Below are positions 1 to 8,119 of a DNA stretch of 32,106 nucleotides, one piece after another. Under the pieces are notes generated by a model. That model saw nothing but the letters and a program-made list of their open reading frames with translations. It was not told the DNA's origin and made no database searches. The stretch lies in assembly GCA_029260035.1 (NCBI GenBank), contig JAJDEA010000215.1:1-32106 (forward strand), given 5' to 3'. Source of the stretch: Phycisphaerae bacterium. Lineage in GTDB: Bacteria > Planctomycetota > Phycisphaerae > UBA1845. Position 1 is the first letter of the stretch, and each line of letters begins with the position of its first letter. Both the position numbers and the translations under genes were made by a program.

Positions 1-255
1 AAATGGATTGACGTTATGATAAGTCGAATGGTGACGAACCGTTGGCTCATTTGTGATAGGCCAGATGCCCAGCGTTTCCGTTTCGGGATCATCGTCGTTG
101 AAGAATTCGCGAGCGCTCTCCACTTCAGACTTGGAATCCAAAGATTCACTTCTGATTAACACGTCCTCGATTGCGAAAGCTGGCGTGCTTGCAAGCAGAG
201 CCGAACCGAATACAAAATTGGCTGCAAGAAGAAGCCCGATCGGAGAAGTTCGCAT
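1..255 (-). CDS. Secreted protein, N-terminal part only (runs off left edge)
   Basis: The reading frame is open to the first base of the window, so the stop codon lies outside. The N-terminus has basic residues (MRTS), a hydrophobic core (GLLLAANFVFGSALLA) and an AFA cleavage site before IEDV, a classic Sec signal peptide. The mature part begins acidic and serine-rich, with the segment FFNDDDPETE. About 55 mature residues are visible and they match no family I recognise. An in-frame ATG at 288 would add eleven residues before the signal peptide. I prefer 255 because the signal peptide then starts directly, although neither start has a convincing Shine-Dalgarno. The product is probably exported or cell-surface; function unknown. 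Confidence 0.7.
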   Translation of the reverse strand, partial: MRTSPIGLLLAANFVFGSALLASTPAFAIEDVLIRSESLDSKSEVESAREFFNDDDPETETLGIWPITNEPTVRHHSTYHNVNPF

Positions 256-418
256 ATATTCCGCTCGTCCAGTCAATCGCAAGGCCATTACCTTAAACTC
301 AATTACACGCACTGAAATTGTCACCTTACATCACTACCAAGCTCGCCCGTCATAAGCATCTTCTGAACAACTTCCGCATCGGTTATGGCAGCGAACCGTC
401 TTAAGGCACGAGCAAAAA

Positions 419-457
419 AGTGCATCGGAACGCTACAGTCGATTGGAGCTTGCTCTA
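419..457. repeat. Dispersed intergenic repeat, copy A
   Basis: These 39 bp align without gaps to 16341-16379, with 34 identical positions by hand count. The shared core includes AACGCTACAGT and GAGCTTGCTCTA. A second, weaker block also matches (384-400 against 16287-16303, 14 of 17) at a different spacing. The right end forms a small inverted repeat around TT (TGGAGC/GCTCTA, with one wobble pair here). Confidence 0.6.
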
Positions 458-637
458 GTCAATGTACTATCGACAGAAACCAGAAGAATGAATTATAGGC
501 TTGCGGCCGCCGGGAAGAGTCCGATCTTTGGCGACACCTCAATCGATATGAATCGCTAAGAACTAACCTGAACAGTGCTTGGCTTGTGAAAAATCCATTT
601 GGGGTAGTACGACGATAGGATTTAATAAGCGCATAGC

Positions 638-657
638 TTTGGCCACGGAAGGCCAAA
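638..657 (-). terminator. Possible hairpin at the end of the CTERM-protein transcript
   Basis: TTTGGCC and GGCCAAA pair perfectly (7 bp, six-base loop) about 65 bp downstream of the minus-strand gene ending at 722. There is no clear U-tract after it in the leftward direction, so it is a weak candidate for an intrinsic terminator. Confidence 0.25.
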
Positions 658-721
658 CGCCGCGGCGAATTGCAAACCTAGACAACAAGCAACATACGAA
701 CAAACAAAAAGTCCCATCAAA

Positions 722-1954
722 TCAAACACTCAAGACCGAAACGTTTCTTTCGCGAATCAGGATGGAGCCGAAAACCAATACCAGCAGTGCGATCACTGCG
801 ACGCCCCATTCAGAAACAGCGGGGACCGGGCACGCCTGGTCACGAATTCCGCTAAGACCAGCACACGCCAACGCATCGGTGCAGAGGGAGATGTCCAGCG
901 CATCAATGTCGTCGCCTGCATTCTGCAAACCAAGGCTCGCGGCGGACGCAAACAAAGTAGGCTGTGTACCGGAGCGAGCGATGAATACGTCAGCGGCCGG
1001 GTTGACCGCATTAGCACCGACGATTGTGCCAAGCGATGGAGAGGTTGGCGTTAACGAGAACAAAACTATGTCAGACGCATCGAATACACCCGGCACTCCG
1101 TCATCAATAACAACCAGGCCATCGATGTCATCAACATTGGTCAAACCAAGGTCCGTTGCTGTGGCAAATAGATTGGGCGTCGCCACGCCGTCACGAACAT
1201 CCGGCTCGAAAATAATGTCAGCCCCCCCCGGTAAATTAACTCCGGGAAACAAGCCGAGCGAGGGCGACAACTCACTAGCTGAAATGAACACACCTAGCGG
1301 ACCGGTCGGCGCCCCCGGGTCGAACATGGCATTCACATTGTCTTCCGGCACCGCTACAAAGTTGGTAGCCGCAGCACCGATCGGCGGGTCCGCTCCGAAT
1401 CCAGTGCCACCTTCGTTGTATTGATTACGCGACAGCGTGTTATTGTCGAGCGTTCCTCGTTGCCCATTCGGCCCGGCAGACGTAAACAGTTTTAGTGACA
1501 TATATTGGTCACCTGCAGCCTGCCCTTTGCCCGCTTGATCCGCAACATTGTAAGGAACATTGGCAGCACCTAGTGCGGCGTTCACTACAGCGCCGCCAGT
1601 CGTACTTCGGCTCACCGAAAACAAAATCACAAACGACGTCCCCGTCTGAATCAGGCTGTTCGTTGCCAATGCGTCAATGTCATCAGCAGGGTCGTTCAAG
1701 CCTATTTGGTTTCCCGGGATATCAATAGTCGCATCCGGATCGACCAGGATAAGAAGTGCGCTCGCAGTAACCTGGTCCGTTATATCCAGGACCGACGGCG
1801 AATTGACGTCAAAGGAATACAATGGCGCTGGCAAAGGCTGACAAGGTCTTGCAGCAAGGGCAAATTGTGGACACACTAAAAAACCAGCCGTACCCAGTAC
1901 AACACCTAGCCTGAACGCGATGTTTCGAAACGGTACTGTCTTCCAACGAGACAT
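722..1954 (-). CDS. Secreted protein with internal DDID repeats and a C-terminal sorting tail
   Basis: This 410-residue exported protein has a signal peptide at about 1-35 (core IAFRLGVVLGTAGFLV, cleavage near FALA). The acidic motif DDID[AG]L recurs at 91, 275 and 348. The last two copies lie in a longer repeat with the pattern LFA-x-A-xx-LGL followed by DDID (about 262-280 and 334-353). The C-terminus has PAVSEWG (378-384), a hydrophobic helix (385-400) and the basic stretch RERN, the layout of IPTL/PEP-CTERM-type sorting tails seen in planctomycetes. Start 1954 is chosen because GGGAGAG precedes it by 4 nt and the signal peptide follows. An in-frame start at 2047 would overlap the upstream kinase gene. 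The gene lies 43 bp behind that kinase and may be cotranscribed. The role is likely at the cell surface; no enzymatic motif is visible. Confidence 0.8.
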   Translation of the reverse strand: MSRWKTVPFRNIAFRLGVVLGTAGFLVCPQFALAARPCQPLPAPLYSFDVNSPSVLDITDQVTASALLILVDPDATIDIPGNQIGLNDPADDIDALATNSLIQTGTSFVILFSVSRSTTGGAVVNAALGAANVPYNVADQAGKGQAAGDQYMSLKLFTSAGPNGQRGTLDNNTLSRNQYNEGGTGFGADPPIGAAATNFVAVPEDNVNAMFDPGAPTGPLGVFISASELSPSLGLFPGVNLPGGADIIFEPDVRDGVATPNLFATATDLGLTNVDDIDGLVVIDDGVPGVFDASDIVLFSLTPTSPSLGTIVGANAVNPAADVFIARSGTQPTLFASAASLGLQNAGDDIDALDISLCTDALACAGLSGIRDQACPVPAVSEWGVAVIALLVLVFGSILIRERNVSVLSV

Positions 1955-1997
1955 GATTCTCTCCCAATCTCCGGATCCCAATTCAGCGTATTCCGGC

Positions 1998-4949
1998 CTA
2001 GTTTCCCTCCACAGAAGACCCTTCTCCCAAACGCCCCTGCCAGTCAATCCATGGCGGCCATTCCGGATCCAAACGCATCTTTTGAAGGATCAGCTTACCA
2101 ATAAAAGTATAGCGAGTTTCCTTGTCAAACGAACGAAAAGCGTCAGCAAAATGTTGCATTGCTTGAGAACGTGTCCCATAAACAAACGACCGTGCGCCCA
2201 AATGAAAAGCCGACTCCCCCATAGACTTGGCTTTTTGCTTCAATTTATCCGCTATCACTGCTATTTCGTCTGGCCCGATTTCGCCGGAAGCCAATTCATA
2301 AATCCCCTCCGCCCACTCCGGAGACTGTAATTCATCGAGTGAGACAGCGTAATCGACCAAAGGCTGTCGTTCAGCTAACAGCTCCTTTGCTCTTTCGCCC
2401 TCCCCAAGCAGTCGAAGGCAAGCAGCCGCACGCAAAACATCCTGGGCGTTGTTAGGTGCAGCGTCAACCTCTGCCATCGCCTCTGTTAGAGCCGTATCCA
2501 TGTCGCCCATTTCAGCAGCAATGAGAGCGGGAAAGAAGTGGCGATAAAAACGGACGCGTTCTTCAGTCTCGCCCTCATCTTCCCCCTCCTGTTCGCCATG
2601 TTCTCGCACGTCGGCCAGCGCCTCAGGCAAGTTCCCGAGCCAGAAGTTCAGCCGCCAACGGTAATGAAGATTCTCGAGCGTCGGAGGCTTGCCAGCCGCC
2701 AATTCAATAGCCTGCGTTCGCGCATCGATCGCATCCGCAAAGTCGGCCAATGCATATTCCCGCTCGCCATGAAAACCGCGACTCTCCAGACTCATTGCTT
2801 CAGTAGTCGGCAGTTGTGGGTCCATCGGGTACGCTTCTCGTCCTTCTCGTGCCGTCGCAATGGCATCGGCAAACCGCACAAGACTCAAATTGTATGCACT
2901 ATCGCGATCCTCAACGCCCGAGTCGCCTCGTTCGGCCTTGCTCGCTAGAATTTCAGCGCAAACGCGATGTGCAATGGCGAGAAGGTAGTATGACCTTCCG
3001 CCGAAGTATTTCTGCTCGATTAGGAATTCGAGCGACTTCTTGGCAGCATCGAACGAATCGAGCTCACGATGGCGATACATTTTCTGATTGTTCGCCCGCA
3101 CGATGTGATAGCTCGCCAACGGGTAATGGGCATCATCCTGTAGTCGGCGCATATCGCGTGCGTTCTCGTAACACTGGATGGCATCGTCCGGATCCACATA
3201 ATGCACAGCCAATCCGCGAAAATACCATTGCTCCGCCGTCTCAGCGCCGCCATCATCATCAGCACGCCTCACAGTCGCGCCGGAACCCACACGATCACCA
3301 AGTTCCGCCTGGAACCACGCATACGCATACGCGCCCTCACGGTATGACGGATTCTCGTCAACCGTTTGCTTCATCAGCGCAACAGCTTGCTCTCGCGATT
3401 GAGGTAGACGTGCCAGAGCGCTGACCAAGCCGAGGCTGGGAGCATCAGCCCCCAATGCCGTAGCTTGTTCGATATCCGAATTGACAACTTCCGGATCAAA
3501 ATAATTTATATGCACAAGCCGGTCGTAGGCTTTATCGAGAAATCTCTGAGCCTTAGCCCTGCGTTCACTCCGAACATTCAAGACCAACCAACCGGACAAG
3601 ACAACGGCTAGAACACACGCCGCGACCGCGATACTGCCAACCTTATGTCTTTTGATCCACTTGCCGGCTTTTTCAACTGCTGTTGCTCGCCTGCTCAGGA
3701 TCGGTCGGCCTTCCGCAAATCGCCTTAAATCCTCCGCCACTTCCGCTGCCGTCTGGTGGCGCTGTCGAGGGTCCTTCTGGATCATTCGCAAGCAAATCGT
3801 ATCGAGGTCCAGCGGGATGCGCGGGTCAACCAGCCTTGGGGGCTTCGGTTCGACCGTACATATCTGATGAAGAATCTGGTCGCGCGTATCCGCTTCAAAG
3901 GGGCGATTCCCGGTAATCAACTCATACAATGTCACCCCAAGTCCGTAGATATCCGTCCGACCGTCCATGGCCCGAATGTCGCCGCGAACTTGCTCGGGTG
4001 CGAGATAAGACGGCGTCCCCAGCACTTCACCAGTGACCGTAAAGTGAGGAGATTCGACAAGATGTGCCAAGCCAAAGTCGGCAATTTTCAGCCGGTGATC
4101 CTGACCGAGCAACAAATTGTGAGGTTTGATGTCACGATGAATAACACCCTGCTCGTGCGCATGCGCAAGCCCTTCCGCTGCACCTTCAATCAAGAGCGCT
4201 AAATATCGATAGTCCTCGAATGTCCGACGCGGGCGCGTCGAGTCGCCTGACAGTTCGGTCACAGTGGATTCAGGTTTAGCCAAGGGTGGTTGGGGAGCAA
4301 TCTCACCCGCAACCGGAGCACTTCGCAGATGGCTGCTTCCCCCAAATGTTCGCAGCGATGTTGCACTCAATAAATCAGGGCGACTTCGAATCGCAATGTC
4401 CAGGCTCACGCCTTCGACCAGCTTCATCGCATAGAACAGCTCCCCATCCTCGGAACCCTGTGCGTAAATCGGTACGACGTTTGCATGGTGAAGTCTCGCG
4501 GCGGCTTGTGCTTCGATCCTGAACCGGTGTGCGGCTGACGGACCGTGTCGTTTGACCGCGTGCAGAACCTTTAGCGCTACTTCCCGATCCAACGACCGTT
4601 GCCGTGCCCGGTAAACGACCCCCATACCGCCGTGCCCGATTTCACCGATTATTTCAAAGTCGCCCAGAATACTCCCCGGGCCGAGGTATGCTGAATCGCC
4701 GTGACGGTCACGAGAAACTGGCGACTCGGCGATTGTCGTCATTTGCGTAGATTTGCTGATGGCCGACACATCAGTACCGATGGCTTCTCGCAAGTCGCCA
4801 ACAAACAGATCGTCGTCCGCGTAACGATCCGCCTCGCTATCGGTCACTGACGCAACCAGTGATTCACCACACGAAGAACAACAAACCCCAGACGTCCCAT
4901 CCACAGGGTCAGCCTTCGACGAGCATTTTGGACAAACTAGTAATCCCAT
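1998..4949 (-). CDS. Membrane Ser/Thr protein kinase with N-terminal zinc ribbon and TPR-like C-terminus
   Basis: This is a 983-residue Hanks-type (PknB-like) kinase. A zinc ribbon opens the protein (C6, C9, C24, C27). The kinase domain spans about 98-412: glycine loop GHGGMG (105-110), ATP lysine K127, catalytic HRDIKPHN (271-278), DFG (291-293) and GTPSYLAPEQ (311-320), so it should be active. A Ser/Pro-rich insertion of about 60 residues (188-245) splits the two lobes. One transmembrane helix follows at about 438-458. The remaining 500 residues are helical and TPR-like, probably outside the membrane, and could bind a ligand or partner. Start 4949 is the first ATG directly before the zinc ribbon; a TTG at 5000 would add 17 unremarkable residues. 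The secreted CTERM-protein gene lies 43 bp downstream. Substrates are unknown. Confidence 0.9.
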   Translation of the reverse strand: MGLLVCPKCSSKADPVDGTSGVCCSSCGESLVASVTDSEADRYADDDLFVGDLREAIGTDVSAISKSTQMTTIAESPVSRDRHGDSAYLGPGSILGDFEIIGEIGHGGMGVVYRARQRSLDREVALKVLHAVKRHGPSAAHRFRIEAQAAARLHHANVVPIYAQGSEDGELFYAMKLVEGVSLDIAIRSRPDLLSATSLRTFGGSSHLRSAPVAGEIAPQPPLAKPESTVTELSGDSTRPRRTFEDYRYLALLIEGAAEGLAHAHEQGVIHRDIKPHNLLLGQDHRLKIADFGLAHLVESPHFTVTGEVLGTPSYLAPEQVRGDIRAMDGRTDIYGLGVTLYELITGNRPFEADTRDQILHQICTVEPKPPRLVDPRIPLDLDTICLRMIQKDPRQRHQTAAEVAEDLRRFAEGRPILSRRATAVEKAGKWIKRHKVGSIAVAACVLAVVLSGWLVLNVRSERRAKAQRFLDKAYDRLVHINYFDPEVVNSDIEQATALGADAPSLGLVSALARLPQSREQAVALMKQTVDENPSYREGAYAYAWFQAELGDRVGSGATVRRADDDGGAETAEQWYFRGLAVHYVDPDDAIQCYENARDMRRLQDDAHYPLASYHIVRANNQKMYRHRELDSFDAAKKSLEFLIEQKYFGGRSYYLLAIAHRVCAEILASKAERGDSGVEDRDSAYNLSLVRFADAIATAREGREAYPMDPQLPTTEAMSLESRGFHGEREYALADFADAIDARTQAIELAAGKPPTLENLHYRWRLNFWLGNLPEALADVREHGEQEGEDEGETEERVRFYRHFFPALIAAEMGDMDTALTEAMAEVDAAPNNAQDVLRAAACLRLLGEGERAKELLAERQPLVDYAVSLDELQSPEWAEGIYELASGEIGPDEIAVIADKLKQKAKSMGESAFHLGARSFVYGTRSQAMQHFADAFRSFDKETRYTFIGKLILQKMRLDPEWPPWIDWQGRLGEGSSVEGN

Positions 4950-5330
4950 TTCAATACTACCAGCAATACCCAATGAGGCAGGAAGCACTCGCGACCGCAA
5001 TTATACCTTTATTCATAGACGTCATGTTACGCAAGTTGACATTCGCAGCTACACGGCATGCAGAAGCCAAAACATGCCACATGTGGGGATTCCCCTTACC
5101 GCGAAAAGGTAACTTCAAACATTATAGGTCGTTGATGTGCTTTGGGGGGAACATATTTGCGCTGGGCGGCCTATTGGATGCCGAACCTGTGATTAAAAAT
5201 CACCGTGGAAACACTTGGGTCTGTATTGCATGCGAGAATGTGGTTTCCCGCAACTCCAAAACGCCTCGTCGAACAACGAAGTCAGGATTCAGCCCGCGGA
5301 CATCGCGAGATTCTCAAGATACCACCCGGC
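4950..5330. other. Intergenic region between the signalling operon and the kinase gene, 381 bp
   Basis: No gene is visible. The stretch separates the end of the two-component operon from the Ser/Thr kinase start and should contain the kinase promoter. It holds stacked inverted repeats at 5055-5095 and a small hairpin-like repeat GTGATT-AAA-AATCAC near 5189-5203. Confidence 0.5.
5055..5095. promoter_or_regulatory. Cluster of inverted repeats upstream of the Ser/Thr kinase gene
   Basis: Three dyads lie within 41 bp: GGCATG (5055-5060) with CATGCC (5073-5078), the perfect palindrome CCACATGTGG (5077-5086), and GGGGATTCCCC (5085-5095). They sit 106 to 146 bp before the kinase start codon. Such nested dyads could be a binding site for a dimeric regulator. 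This is inference; no known operator is recognised. Confidence 0.3.
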
Positions 5331-6182
5331 TCAAAGATTTGCGGGCACCTTTCCCGCCGTGGGTCTAATGGGGATGTGTTTTTCCAGTTCCTTCAGCAAC
5401 GCCTCAAAATCAAGCGGTTTGGAAAAGTACCGGATAGCACCAAGAGTTGCCAACTCCCGCTCCAAGGCGAAGTCCCTGTCTCCCTTCAATCTTCCGCCGC
5501 TGAGGATAATAACTGGTATCTCTTTGGTTAGCGGATGTGAGTTCAGGCGGCCAAGCAGCATATTGCCTTGCCCTTCCGGCATTCGATAGTCCGTAATGAT
5601 GACATCAGGTATTTCACGCAGAGCCGTCCAATACCCTTGCATTCCGTTGTACGCTCGCAGCACTTCGACGCCATGAGCTGCCAGACGAACGCTCAATGCT
5701 TTCGAGATTAGCGGGTCGTCGTCAACTGCAAGAACGGTCGGCTTCCGATCGGGGTCTTCCGAAGCATTTTCGGCTGGCTCGTCAGGAAGGGGCACGTCAA
5801 CTTCCTCGTTCGACAGCCCCAACAAAGAATGAACGATGGGCCACAAGTGGTCCCAAGCGTCTACGCCCTTTAGGACATAGTGAGCGCCCAAAGATTCGCA
5901 GCGTCGTATGGTCTCCGGGTCTGATCGCCCTGACAACATAATAACAGGGATTGGCTCCAGGTCGTCACCATCAGCCAGCATCTGACAAACGCTCAATCCC
6001 CCACCCGCGGGCATCGTCACATCCAAAATAACAAGGTCGGGAGGTCTTTCATGGATTCGTGCGATCGCCTCAATACCGGTCGAAACCGCTTCCACTTCCA
6101 GCCCGAGACCTTCGCACCGCATACGGAGTGCCGTCCTCAGGGCTTCGTCGTCGTCAGCAACAAGCACACGTTTAGCTTGCAT
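5331..6182 (-). CDS. Response regulator with two receiver domains and no output domain
   Basis: The 283-residue protein has two CheY-like receivers. The first (about 4-122) has acidic pocket DDDE, acceptor D54 in VILDVTMP, and lysine K105 followed by Gly instead of the usual Pro. The second (about 148-275) has VDDD, acceptor D198 in IITDYRMP and K255 in SKPLD. The domains are joined by an acidic linker (about 123-147). No DNA-binding or enzymatic domain follows, so the protein may act as a phosphate shuttle or sink, or through protein contacts. The start is ATG 6182, preceded by GGAGAG at about 7 nt. It overlaps the upstream CheY-like gene by 11 nt, which implies translational coupling. It is the last gene of the operon. 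Confidence 0.9.
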   Translation of the reverse strand: MQAKRVLVADDDEALRTALRMRCEGLGLEVEAVSTGIEAIARIHERPPDLVILDVTMPAGGGLSVCQMLADGDDLEPIPVIMLSGRSDPETIRRCESLGAHYVLKGVDAWDHLWPIVHSLLGLSNEEVDVPLPDEPAENASEDPDRKPTVLAVDDDPLISKALSVRLAAHGVEVLRAYNGMQGYWTALREIPDVIITDYRMPEGQGNMLLGRLNSHPLTKEIPVIILSGGRLKGDRDFALERELATLGAIRYFSKPLDFEALLKELEKHIPIRPTAGKVPANL

Positions 6183-6573
6183 CAGATGTCTCTCCAATTG
6201 AGGCGTCAGTGTTTAACAGGGAACGTAAAGTCAGAAGCAGCACATTCGCGTCATAAGGCTTCTGCATAAACTGCGAAGCGCCTAACTCCAAAGATCGTTG
6301 GTGATCGACCAGACTTGCGGACACCATGATCGTCGGAATACCCCGCGTAATTTCATTGGATTGCAGCCTTTCGAGGACGGTCAATCCGCTCATACCAGGC
6401 ATGCGGACGTCAAGTATCACCGCGTCGGGTAACTTAGTTTCGGCAGCATGCAGACCGCACTCACCTGTGCGCTCGGTAATAACGTCGAAGCCAGCATGCT
6501 TCAGACGTGCGCTCATCCCGCGCGCGATGTCGCGGTCATCATCGATAATCAGGATGCAGTGCCGACTACCCAT
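6172..6573 (-). CDS. Single-domain CheY-like response regulator (second in operon)
   Basis: The 133-residue protein is one receiver domain with acidic cluster DDD (11-13), phospho-acceptor D55 in VILDVRMPG, and K105 in MQKPYD. It has only a short tail, so it must act by phosphotransfer or by binding a partner. The start is ATG 6573, preceded by a near-perfect AGGAGG at 5 nt. It overlaps the stop of the upstream receiver-kinase by 8 nt, and its own stop is overlapped 11 nt by the next gene. Longer upstream in-frame extensions lie inside the kinase gene and are rejected. The overlap with the receiver-kinase suggests that kinase as its phosphodonor. Confidence 0.92.
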   Translation of the reverse strand: MGSRHCILIIDDDRDIARGMSARLKHAGFDVITERTGECGLHAAETKLPDAVILDVRMPGMSGLTVLERLQSNEITRGIPTIMVSASLVDHQRSLELGASQFMQKPYDANVLLLTLRSLLNTDASIGETSDAS

Positions 6574-8068
6574 GCACCACCTCCTGACGCTGTGTGAGCG
6601 ACAGAATTCGACGTCGAAACTCATCGCACTGGTCCGGTATTCGCCAGGTTCCGACCGGAGCCATCGAAACGTCAGGAAGGGCTTCAATCCGTACACCCCC
6701 GCACAGTTCGTGCCAATCCCTTTGAATCGTCGCAAGGATGTCTGCCAAAGACGCCTCATGTCTGCCGATCGCCAATACCCAATCAGCTTCCGAGCCGTCA
6801 AGTACAAGATCAGGATGTCGCAACAAACTGCGCAGCGCCTCACCGACGGTGTATCGCAAATCGGAAGACGCTGGCACATCCATACGCACTTGGATCAACG
6901 ACACGTTTGGGGCTCCTTGCTGCTGGCGCTCAAGCCAGTCCGTATATCGCCCGGCGATCTCCTCTATGTCAGTGGTGGGGATTGTAAAACTGAAGGTACT
7001 ACCCTGCTCGAGTTCGCTTTCGACATGAAGCGTTCCAAGGTTCAGGTCAACAAGGTCGCGAACAATGTTCAACCCAAGCCCAAAGCCTTTGGAATCTGAA
7101 CGAACACCGGCACCTAATTGCTTGAACCGCTCAAAGAGCACCGCAAGTCCCGCTTCATCAATACCGGGCCCACTATCGGTAACCCCAACAGTGACGCAGC
7201 CATCGCCCGCCCGCGCCCAAATTGTTACGGGTGACTCCTCTGGTGAAAACTTGATCGCGTTCACCGCAAGGTTGAGGATCACTCGTCCCGCTTTTTCTAT
7301 GTCGCAATAGACGTTAGGAAGCCCAGACTCGATGACCATCTCCAGCGGGATTCCGTTCGCAGCTGCCTTCCGTTGAAGTCCAGGGTTGATCGCCTCGACG
7401 ATTTCGTCGATCGTGCATTCTTTGCGGCGCATGCCGAGCAGGCCGGCTTCGAGCTTGCTGACATCCAACATGTCATCGACCATCAACGCGAGGTCGTCTA
7501 CGCGGGCGATGACCGTGCCGAGGTACTCGCACTGATCCTCGGTGACAGGTCCAGCGATTCCGTCTCGGATAATGGACGAAAACTCCTTGATAACCGTGAG
7601 CGGCGTGCGGAATTCGTGAGACACATTATCGACGAATTGGAACGCGGTGTCGTGCAGTTCCTGAAGGTGAATGTTCATGCGTCTTATGGTGTCATAAGCG
7701 GACTTGGCAGCGGCAGCGGCCCGAACCCGAGCCATGAGCACTTCAGCGACGTAAGGCTTGGTGACATAATCGTGCGCACCGGCGTTAAGTGCCTGAATGA
7801 CGTCAGCATCTCCATCCCGAGCGGAGAGCATGATAATCGGGATCATGCGTGATTCCGGTTGTTCCTTCAACTTCGCACACGCCTCAATGCCGTCCATTCT
7901 AGGCATGTTTATGTCCATCAGAACAACATCAGGCAACCACTCCGCGACCACGCGCAAGGAGTCCACGCCATCAATCGCCTGCGCCACCTCATACCCTTCA
8001 TCCTCAAGGTCATGGGTAAGTAGGCAACGGTTATCCTCATTATCATCGACGATCAAAACCTTTGTCAT
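6566..8068 (-). CDS. Response-regulator/histidine kinase hybrid with unassigned C-terminal domain
   Basis: This is a 500-residue cytoplasmic protein without membrane segments. The order is receiver (1-120; D52 in LMDINMP, K104 in TKPY), a helical linker, HisKA (H-box VSHEFRTPLT with H151), and HATPase (N-box NLAVNAIKFSP with N270, DSGPGID at 298, GFGLGLNI at 328). All catalytic motifs are intact. A receiver placed before the kinase means its autophosphorylation is probably controlled by an upstream phosphodonor such as the membrane kinase of this operon. Residues about 385-490 form an extra domain of predicted alternating strands and helices that I cannot assign firmly. The start ATG is preceded by GAAGGAAG at 5 nt. 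It follows the GGDEF gene after a 51-nt gap, the only real gap in the operon. Confidence 0.92.
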   Translation of the reverse strand: MTKVLIVDDNEDNRCLLTHDLEDEGYEVAQAIDGVDSLRVVAEWLPDVVLMDINMPRMDGIEACAKLKEQPESRMIPIIMLSARDGDADVIQALNAGAHDYVTKPYVAEVLMARVRAAAAAKSAYDTIRRMNIHLQELHDTAFQFVDNVSHEFRTPLTVIKEFSSIIRDGIAGPVTEDQCEYLGTVIARVDDLALMVDDMLDVSKLEAGLLGMRRKECTIDEIVEAINPGLQRKAAANGIPLEMVIESGLPNVYCDIEKAGRVILNLAVNAIKFSPEESPVTIWARAGDGCVTVGVTDSGPGIDEAGLAVLFERFKQLGAGVRSDSKGFGLGLNIVRDLVDLNLGTLHVESELEQGSTFSFTIPTTDIEEIAGRYTDWLERQQQGAPNVSLIQVRMDVPASSDLRYTVGEALRSLLRHPDLVLDGSEADWVLAIGRHEASLADILATIQRDWHELCGGVRIEALPDVSMAPVGTWRIPDQCDEFRRRILSLTQRQEVVHG

Positions 8069-8119
8069 GGCACTTCCTTCGTAATCGGCCTATTCACAGT
8101 GAGTGTTCGTCCCATCATC

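Larger units (their letters stand above)
289..721. other. Intergenic region, 433 bp
   Basis: No credible gene was found. A 65-codon minus-strand frame at 459-656 has no family resemblance, ribosome site or context. The region holds one copy of a dispersed 39-bp repeat (419-457), a hairpin at 638-657 and a 10-bp palindrome CGCCGCGGCG at 658-667. It should contain the promoter for the leftward gene at 255 and the end of the leftward transcript from 722-1954. Confidence 0.6.

Noticed and set aside
459..656. 65-codon minus-strand frame in the left intergenic region
   Set aside because: Its composition looks non-coding (Arg/Ser/Phe-rich), it has no ribosome site or family resemblance, and it starts beside a hairpin.
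579..1424. 281-codon plus-strand frame
   Set aside because: It lies antisense to the CTERM protein gene, whose signal peptide, ribosome site and sorting tail are clear. The plus frame has low-complexity Ser/Pro/Ala composition typical of a shadow.
1955..2047. Extended N-terminus of the CTERM protein from 2047
   Set aside because: It would overlap the upstream kinase gene and add 31 residues before a signal peptide. ATG 1954 has a good GGGAGAG site.
6574..6879. Extended N-terminus of the second CheY-like protein from 6879
   Set aside because: The extension lies wholly inside the receiver-kinase gene and is unlike a receiver; AGGAGG at the proper distance fixes ATG 6573.
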